Source: Candidatus Bathyarchaeota archaeon
GTDB taxonomy: Archaea > Thermoproteota > Bathyarchaeia > 40CM-2-53-6 > RBG-13-38-9
Direction: 5' to 3'
DNA length: 5,160 bases
NCBI GenBank assembly: GCA_023144075.1
Contig: JAGLGJ010000088.1
Span: 1-5,160, forward strand
The notes below the pieces were generated by a model. The model saw only the letters and a list, made by a program, of their open reading frames with translations, was not told the origin of the DNA and searched no databases. This document shows, in pieces, positions 1 to 3,957 of this stretch (position 1 is the stretch's first letter; each line of letters begins with the position of its first letter). The translations under genes and the position numbers were made by a program.

Positions 1-1
1 A

Positions 2-727
2 GATATGGCTGGTTCAGAACTTGTTATTATCACAGCAGGCTATCCTCGAAAACCAAATACCTCGAGAAGAGATCTAGCTCTAGGAAATGCTAAGATAATC
101 ACCTCAGTAGTTCGAGAGGTTGTGAAATATGCCCCAGAATGCAATCTAATGATAGTAACGAATCCTGTTGATGCTATGACCTATATTGCGTATAAGAGAT
201 CGGGCTTTCATCGAAGTAAGGTATTTGGTATGAGTGGAATACTTGATACTTCGAGATATCGTTCATACTTGGCTTCAGAACTTAATATCTCAAGAGAGGA
301 TATTAGTGGATTGGTGATTGGGGAACATGGAGATCTTATGATCCCACTGATTGATTATACAACAATTTCTGGAATACCTATTAGTGATTTGCTTGAGTCA
401 GAGAGAATCGAAAAGATAGTAGAGACTGCAAGGTATAGCGCCATGGATGTCATTAAACTGAAAGGAGCTACAGTTCACGCACCTGCTTCTGCTGTTGCGT
501 TAATGGCCGATAGCATAATCAATGATAGAAAACGCCTAGTTTGCGTTTCCGTTATTCCAGATGGGGAATATGGCCTCAAGGATATCTCTATCGGTTTACC
601 GGTCGTCTTGGGTAAAAATGGTATTGAAAAAATTATTGAACTTGATTTGGACAGTAATATCAAAAGTAGACTTTCAGATGCAGCATCTTCTATCGGTTCG
701 GTAATATCACAAATACATTCTGAGTAA
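2..727 (+). CDS. mdh: malate dehydrogenase (LDH-fold), 5' end cut by window
   Basis: Catalyses NAD(P)-dependent interconversion of malate and oxaloacetate in the cytoplasm. The frame is open to the left edge, and the ATG at 5-7 lies inside the conserved AGSDLVVITAG strand, so it is not the real start. About 70 residues, including the Rossmann GxGxxG loop, are missing. Counting that Met as residue 1, the visible core is AGYPRKP with R15 in the substrate-discriminating position (Arg in malate, Gln in lactate dehydrogenases), R21, N53 in VTNPVD, D81 and R84 in DTSRYR, and the catalytic H108 in GEHGD. The C-terminal GEYG...GLPVVLGKNGIEKIIEL block is intact and the gene ends normally at TAA. The GEHGD spelling is more typical of lactate dehydrogenases, but R15 argues for malate. 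No codon break or frameshift is seen. The next gene on this strand lies 164 bases away, so it is probably a separate transcript. Confidence 0.93.
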   Translation, partial: DMAGSELVIITAGYPRKPNTSRRDLALGNAKIITSVVREVVKYAPECNLMIVTNPVDAMTYIAYKRSGFHRSKVFGMSGILDTSRYRSYLASELNISREDISGLVIGEHGDLMIPLIDYTTISGIPISDLLESERIEKIVETARYSAMDVIKLKGATVHAPASAVALMADSIINDRKRLVCVSVIPDGEYGLKDISIGLPVVLGKNGIEKIIELDLDSNIKSRLSDAASSIGSVISQIHSE

Positions 728-734
728 TTTGATT

Positions 735-748
735 GTAAAATATTTTAC
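735..748. repeat. 14-bp perfect palindrome after mdh
   Basis: GTAAAATATTTTAC is a perfect inverted repeat starting 7 bases after the mdh stop codon. It could be part of the transcript end, as AT-rich sequence follows it, or a binding site for a dimeric regulator. In a region this AT-rich it could also be chance. Confidence 0.35.
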
Positions 749-823
749 CAATTATTATTAGAAGTTTAATTAACATAAATTGAAGTGAAAAAGATCTTTC
801 GATTTCTGTCATCTCTTGTCTAA

Positions 824-835
824 CGAAATTTAATG
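824..835 (+). promoter_or_regulatory. weak BRE/TATA-like element before the JAMM gene
   Basis: CGAAATTTAATG resembles an archaeal BRE (purine/A-rich) followed by a TATA-type box (TTTAAT). A transcript starting about 25 bases downstream would have a leader of roughly 30 bases that includes the GAGG ribosome site. The match is imperfect and rests on position more than on sequence. Confidence 0.35.
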
Positions 836-877
836 AGAGCACGCGATTGATCATGCATCCTTTCTTATCTAATATTT

Positions 878-886
878 TGAGGCTGA
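878..886 (+). promoter_or_regulatory. ribosome binding site supporting the TTG start at 892
   Basis: TGAGGCTGA contains GAGG at 879-882, nine bases before TTG 892-894. An in-frame TGA stop at 889-891 directly precedes this TTG, so 892 is the earliest possible start. The next in-frame ATG is codon 21 and would remove the first helix of the domain. Confidence 0.65.
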
Positions 887-891
887 TTTGA

Positions 892-1281
892 TTGAATAAG
901 ATTCTAATTATCAATCAGTCGGTCATAGATAGTATCTTAAGTTATGCAAAGATGGCTTACCCAAAAGAGAGCATATTGATGCTTCAGGGAAAAACTACTA
1001 AGAAAAATATCGAAATAAATGAAGTTATTATTCCTCCTTTTGCTACGCATGGACAAGGATTTTCGAGTTTTTCTCCTTTCATGCTTCCAATCAGTTTTTC
1101 AATCGTTGGTGTTGCTCATTCTCATCCGAGTGGTGTGCTAGAACCTTCAACATATGATCTAAATCATGTTTATGGCAAGTTCATGGTTATTGTAGCTTAT
1201 CCTTTCGAAACAGAGGATAACATAGCTGTGTTCAATAAAGATGGAAAATCAATTCAATACGAAATTGCAGAAGATTCATGA
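892..1281 (+). CDS. JAMM/MPN+ metalloprotease (desampylase/deubiquitinase-like)
   Basis: A single-domain Zn-dependent isopeptidase of 129 residues, about the length of other stand-alone archaeal JAMM proteins. The full JAMM signature is present: E26 in PKESILML, then H76-S-H78, seven residues, S86, two residues and D89 (H-S-H-P-S-G-V-L-E-P-S-T-Y-D). The C-terminal strand (FMVIVAYPF) and an NKDGK turn complete the fold. There is no signal peptide or membrane segment, so it is cytoplasmic. Known archaeal relatives cleave ubiquitin-like SAMP/MoaD proteins from their targets, and bacterial Mec+-type relatives process sulfur-carrier proteins; the substrate here is not shown. Translation starts at TTG, backed by a Shine-Dalgarno site. 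The stop overlaps the start of the next gene as ATGA, so the two are very probably translated together. Confidence 0.9.
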   Translation: MNKILIINQSVIDSILSYAKMAYPKESILMLQGKTTKKNIEINEVIIPPFATHGQGFSSFSPFMLPISFSIVGVAHSHPSGVLEPSTYDLNHVYGKFMVIVAYPFETEDNIAVFNKDGKSIQYEIAEDS

Positions 1282-1745
1282 CTTTCAAAGCAGAAAGATC
1301 GTTCTGGTTTGAAAGATTCAAGGCAGTTGTGGATATGATGTGGGTCTGCTATTTTACAACTGCATGGAGTGCCAAAGATCTTATTGGTCTTGATGATTTT
1401 TCAAGGTTATTCTCTACTGCAACAAGGGTTTCAATGCCTAGAAGTAATTTAATGAGAACTGGAAGGATAGTGCGAAATGTGGAAAAAGGCTTTAACACAC
1501 TTCATGCAGGTTTCAAACGTTCTGATGACTACCCTCCTGAACGTTTTTTTAAAGAACCCATCCCTTCAGGGTCTAATAAGTACAGGATTCTATCTAAGGA
1601 AGGTGTTGATCATATGCTTGATGAATATTATGAGTTACATGGATGGGATAAGGAGCGTGGATGGCAAACCGCAAAGTGTTTAGATGAACTTGAATTAAAT
1701 GAAGTAAAAGAACAACTTCGCTCAACTAAGAAACTTATGGAATAA
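1278..1745 (+). CDS. C-terminal fragment of aldehyde ferredoxin oxidoreductase (orphan tail)
   Basis: The 155 residues align by eye along their whole length with the last quarter (most of domain 3) of tungsten AOR-family enzymes of about 600 residues. Landmarks are the FTT block after C24, RIVRNVEKGFN at 63-73 followed by HAGFKRSDDYPPERFFKEPIPSG at about 76-98, and LDEYYELHGWD at 114-124, then a leucine-rich end. D19-M-M-W-V-C24 sits where AORs have the pterin-binding DxxGL(C/D) motif. C24 corresponds to the fourth Fe4S4 cysteine, while the motif glycine is Trp here. The other three cluster cysteines and the remaining pterin ligands lie in the absent 450 or so residues, and no trace of them is seen upstream, where the intact JAMM gene lies. 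It therefore cannot be an active AOR alone. The ATG overlaps the JAMM stop (ATGA) and has only a weak AGAAG before it, implying coupling. It may be a deletion relic, a domain with a new role, or part of a split enzyme. The family assignment is firm; function is open. Confidence 0.85.
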   Translation: MTFKAERSFWFERFKAVVDMMWVCYFTTAWSAKDLIGLDDFSRLFSTATRVSMPRSNLMRTGRIVRNVEKGFNTLHAGFKRSDDYPPERFFKEPIPSGSNKYRILSKEGVDHMLDEYYELHGWDKERGWQTAKCLDELELNEVKEQLRSTKKLME

Positions 1746-1820
1746 CCTCGTTTATAGTTACAGAAATTTATTTCCCTATTGATATTGATGGGTTATTTAA
1801 TTTAGTATTATAACACGTAT

Positions 1821-1863
1821 AATTTTTTGTTTTAACTTTACTTAATTCTTCTATTTTTTTTCT
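1821..1863 (+). terminator. T-rich archaeal-type terminator after the AOR-tail gene
   Basis: Starting about 75 bases after the stop codon at 1743-1745 there are repeated T runs on the + strand: six Ts then GTTTT at 1823-1833, and eight Ts at 1854-1861. No strong hairpin precedes them. Oligo-T tracts without a stem are the usual archaeal transcript end, and this one separates the JAMM/AOR-tail pair from the next gene. Confidence 0.5.
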
Positions 1864-1880
1864 CCAGTGGAAGACTAGCA

Positions 1881-1889
1881 TTTTATATG
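1881..1889 (+). promoter_or_regulatory. TATA-like box for the Pro/Tyr-rich gene
   Basis: TTTTATATG fits an archaeal TATA box. Transcription starting about 25 bases downstream (near 1912-1914) would give a short leader of about 15 bases that still includes the GGTGA ribosome site. No convincing BRE is visible. Together with the T tracts upstream, it suggests that the gene at 1928 has its own transcript. Confidence 0.5.
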
Positions 1890-1917
1890 AATCATTTGAG
1901 ACTTCTAATTCAAACGT

Positions 1918-1922
1918 GGTGA
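1918..1922 (+). promoter_or_regulatory. Shine-Dalgarno site for the gene at 1928
   Basis: GGTGA lies five bases before ATG 1928-1930 and matches the 3' end of archaeal 16S rRNA. It is the best evidence that the low-complexity frame is a translated gene and not a chance open frame. Confidence 0.65.
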
Positions 1923-1927
1923 AATAA

Positions 1928-2251
1928 ATGGCATATTTAATGAGACCGAGACCTTCATTCATGGGTGCATACTTACCTCCAGCAGAATCATATCTAGTTC
2001 CTCATCTATATCAGCCGGCACCAGTAAACTACATGATTCCTCAACCTCCTGAAGTGTATTATCAACCACCTGCTCAACAAGTAATTGTTCCACAGCCACC
2101 AGCTAGAGGACTTTATCAACCACCAGCAGTACCGGGATATATTCAACCACCTCCTCAGCCAGCTGCTTTTCTACCTCCAGCACAAGAGTATCTTGTACCA
2201 ACTCCACCATTGTCGTACCTAACTCAATCTCCAGCGTTCCAACTCTACTAG
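1928..2251 (+). CDS. Pro/Gln/Tyr-rich low-complexity small protein, unknown function
   Basis: I do not recognise this protein. It has 107 residues, of which 28 are Pro, 12 Tyr and 12 Gln. It has no Lys, Asp, Cys or Trp and only three Arg (6, 8, 60), so it carries almost no charge and is probably intrinsically disordered. It is built from degenerate repeats: LPPAxxYLVP occurs at residues 16-25 and again at 82-91, and YQPP/YQPA units start at 28, 45 and 63, with QPPP at 73-76. There is no signal peptide, membrane helix or known motif; PPxY, the WW-domain ligand, is not present exactly. A ribosome site, a TATA-like box and a downstream hairpin terminator frame it as an independent gene. It could be a structural or coat-like protein, a polyproline ligand, or a condensate-forming sticker protein. 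These are guesses from composition alone. Confidence 0.72.
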   Translation: MAYLMRPRPSFMGAYLPPAESYLVPHLYQPAPVNYMIPQPPEVYYQPPAQQVIVPQPPARGLYQPPAVPGYIQPPPQPAAFLPPAQEYLVPTPPLSYLTQSPAFQLY

Positions 2252-2377
2252 GTCAAATAGAATAATCAGGCAATGATTGCAACCCATAAGCACTAGCACA
2301 ATTGCTAATTTGATCCATACTATTGCTGAATGCGCTGTCTCTACATAACCCATGAGATGATCATAGAATCGATTTTC

Positions 2378-2419
2378 AATCTTGTGGCTTTTTTGCCACA
2401 AGATTTGTTTTTTTATTTT
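2378..2419 (+). terminator. perfect 11-bp hairpin plus T run, + strand
   Basis: AATCTTGTGGC (2378-2388) and GCCACAAGATT (2395-2405) form a perfect 11-bp stem with a loop of six Ts, followed by seven Ts at 2408-2414 and four more at 2416-2419. The T run lies only on the right side, so it acts on + strand transcripts. It sits 127 bases after the stop of the Pro/Tyr-rich gene, implying a long 3' untranslated region. A bacterial-looking intrinsic terminator is less usual in archaea, where T tracts alone often suffice. Confidence 0.75.
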
Positions 2420-2480
2420 ATACGATAGAAATCCATATTCTCGATTAATGTTCTAAAATTATTCGCCATGACATTTTTTG

Positions 2481-2490
2481 AGCGCGCGCT
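2481..2490. repeat. GC palindrome AGCGCGCGCT
   Basis: A perfect 10-bp palindrome of alternating purine and pyrimidine in very AT-rich surroundings. A second small inverted repeat, TAACG-T-CGTTA, follows at 2500-2510. It could be a protein site or part of the transcript end. I see no adjacent gene start on either strand, which argues against an operator. Confidence 0.35.
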
Positions 2491-2511
2491 ATAATAATTT
2501 AACGTCGTTAT

Positions 2512-2558
2512 AAAAAGATAGATTCTAAAATATTAGGGTGGCCCGGCATCGCCAGACC
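2512..2558 (-). terminator. GC hairpin with downstream U run, - strand, after the SBP gene
   Basis: Read on the - strand, GGTCTGGC (2558-2551) and GCCGGGCC (2547-2540) pair over eight positions with two G-U wobbles around a GAT loop. The wobbles pair only in the - strand RNA, so the hairpin belongs to the leftward transcript. It begins 31 bases after the stop of the substrate-binding protein. A run of five Us follows at 2516-2512, more distant than in a classical bacterial terminator. Confidence 0.5.
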
Positions 2559-2588
2559 TCTTGTATAAGTCTTAGATGAGAAAGAATA

Positions 2589-3920
2589 TTACCTTTCAGA
2601 CCATTTCGCCATTGGATACAATAGTTCTTTAGCGTCAGCCTCCATAGGCCATACGACTACCTTCTGTCCGTTTTGCCATTGGATCACACCCATCTTATGA
2701 CCTGTCTGCCATCCTGTAACAGGATCTACCTGATACTTTCCGAAGAAGCTAAGGAACTCCATCTCGCCTGCAACTTTTCTGATGGCGATAGAGTTGAGTG
2801 GATCATCACATAGTTCCATGGCTTTCTGTACGACTAGGCCTTGTTGGTAGCCAGTTCCCGCATGATAGTCAGGTATTAAACCATAATCTTGTTCGAAAGT
2901 TGATAAAAATTCATCATGACTAATCCCAAAATCATGTGGATATACCATACCTTTTTCCCATTGGGTGCAGCAGACATTTCCCTCAGCATATTTTCCGAGA
3001 GCTTCATAGTATTGTGGGAAAACAGTGCCTTGACCTGACCATACAAGGTTCACGTCAAAATTTAGTTCTCTCATCTGCTTGATTGTCGTAATTGAATCAG
3101 GGTAACCTCCAGCATTGAAATGACAAGTCGGCTTGGCTGCTTTTGCCTTAGTAAGTAAGGGAGTAAGGTCTGTTGTCCCCGGCCACGTGTAAGTATCGTA
3201 GAATACTATATCGAAGCCTTTATCCTCAGCATATTGTTTTCCATATGACCCAGCCGTCATTCGAAATTGATCATCACCATGAGTTACAGAGATCTTTAGA
3301 GCTTCCGGATCCTTTGGAACCACTCTTTCCAACATCATATCTATTATCGCGGCCATGTATTGAGGACCATTAGTTATTGTATGTACAATATACTTCCAAT
3401 CCCTGTAATCTCTCGGATCAAATGATGCTGTTCCATAAGCCTCGAATACCTTGTATTTCTCTACCATAGGCACAGTTGCCATACCGAGAGGTCCCCAAAC
3501 CGGCCCGAAAAGGAAGTCTACCTGATCCTCAGTAATCAGCTTCTCATAGAGTCTGGGAACATTTTCTGGTTTACATTCGTCGTTGTATATAATAAGCTCA
3601 ACTTCGTATGTGTTACCATCTCCAGCCTTTATTCCACCTGCCTCGTTGACATGTTTTGCCCAGAGTTTGTTTGCGTTTCCTTCGCTATGACCGGCCACTG
3701 ATTCATTTCCTGTAAGGGGTTTCGTTCCACCAATTTTGACTTTCTTTTTACCTGACGTTGGTGTTACCGTTACCGGACCAGGTGAAGTCGTTGTAGGTGT
3801 CGTGGGTGCTGGCGGATAATATTGAGAAATACCATAACCTGCTGCTGCAACCGCACCTATTGCCACGGCTGCACCTGCATACTTTAGGTATTTACGCCTG
3901 CTTATTTTATCTTCACTCAA
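2589..3920 (-). CDS. Tat-exported LivK-like ABC substrate-binding protein
   Basis: A 443-residue extracytoplasmic solute receptor of the branched-chain amino acid/amide type (type I periplasmic-binding fold). The N-terminus has a twin-arginine signal: S7-R8-R9-K10-Y11-L12-K13, then a hydrophobic Ala/Gly stretch at about 14-31. No lipobox cysteine follows, so anchoring would be by an uncleaved signal or by none after cleavage. Residues 34-57 are a Pro/Thr-rich stalk typical of archaeal surface receptors. The binding domain starts near V61 with KVKIGGTKPLTG, and GGIKAGDGNTYEVELIIYND is the usual first-lobe signature. The ligand cannot be read from sequence. The start is TTG, with GAGGT eight bases upstream and an in-frame TAA directly before it. 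No permease or ATPase gene is in view, and the only neighbour in the same direction is the disulfide oxidoreductase gene 37 bases upstream. The gene looks somewhat richer in G+C than the left half of the window. Confidence 0.9.
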   Translation of the reverse strand: MSEDKISRRKYLKYAGAAVAIGAVAAAGYGISQYYPPAPTTPTTTSPGPVTVTPTSGKKKVKIGGTKPLTGNESVAGHSEGNANKLWAKHVNEAGGIKAGDGNTYEVELIIYNDECKPENVPRLYEKLITEDQVDFLFGPVWGPLGMATVPMVEKYKVFEAYGTASFDPRDYRDWKYIVHTITNGPQYMAAIIDMMLERVVPKDPEALKISVTHGDDQFRMTAGSYGKQYAEDKGFDIVFYDTYTWPGTTDLTPLLTKAKAAKPTCHFNAGGYPDSITTIKQMRELNFDVNLVWSGQGTVFPQYYEALGKYAEGNVCCTQWEKGMVYPHDFGISHDEFLSTFEQDYGLIPDYHAGTGYQQGLVVQKAMELCDDPLNSIAIRKVAGEMEFLSFFGKYQVDPVTGWQTGHKMGVIQWQNGQKVVVWPMEADAKELLYPMAKWSER

Positions 3921-3928
3921 TTACTATG

Positions 3929-3933
3929 ACCTC
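3929..3933 (-). promoter_or_regulatory. Shine-Dalgarno site for the TTG start at 3920
   Basis: On the - strand GAGGT ends eight bases before TTG (3920-3918). The TAA immediately upstream of the TTG in the same frame excludes a longer protein, and no ATG occurs before the twin-arginine motif, so this start is well determined. Confidence 0.7.
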
Positions 3934-3957
3934 TATTCTAAACTGTGGTATCGATCA

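Larger units (their letters stand above)
2252..2588. other. convergent intergenic region with facing terminators
   Basis: These 337 bases lie between two convergent genes and hold no supportable coding region; the open frames that enter it are short and lack ribosome sites. Bases 2252-2377 show nothing I can name. Next come a strong + strand hairpin with T run (2378-2419), an AT-rich stretch, the palindrome AGCGCGCGCT at 2481-2490, a small inverted repeat TAACG-T-CGTTA at 2500-2510, and a GC-rich hairpin that works best as RNA on the - strand (2540-2558). Confidence 0.7.

Noticed and set aside
690..914. Leftward 74-residue open frame between mdh and the JAMM gene
   Set aside because: It overlaps both neighbours, has no recognisable domain, and its Ile/Leu/Phe-rich composition is what AT-rich non-coding DNA gives.
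952..954. ATG codon 21 as the start of the JAMM gene
   Set aside because: The TTG at 892 has a well-placed GAGG site and gives the complete domain; starting at 952 would remove the first helix.
1768..1962. Leftward 64-residue open frame before the gene at 1928
   Set aside because: It overlaps the T-rich terminator, the TATA-like box and the start of the + strand gene, and shows no protein family features.
2219..2401. Leftward 60-residue open frame with a hydrophobic middle resembling a membrane helix
   Set aside because: It starts inside the terminator hairpin, has no ribosome site, and overlaps the end of the Pro/Tyr-rich gene; the hydrophobic run is likely chance.
2535..2562. GC-rich patch as a tRNA fragment
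   Set aside because: No cloverleaf, T-loop or anticodon arm can be formed; the patch is better explained as a - strand hairpin near the end of the receptor gene.
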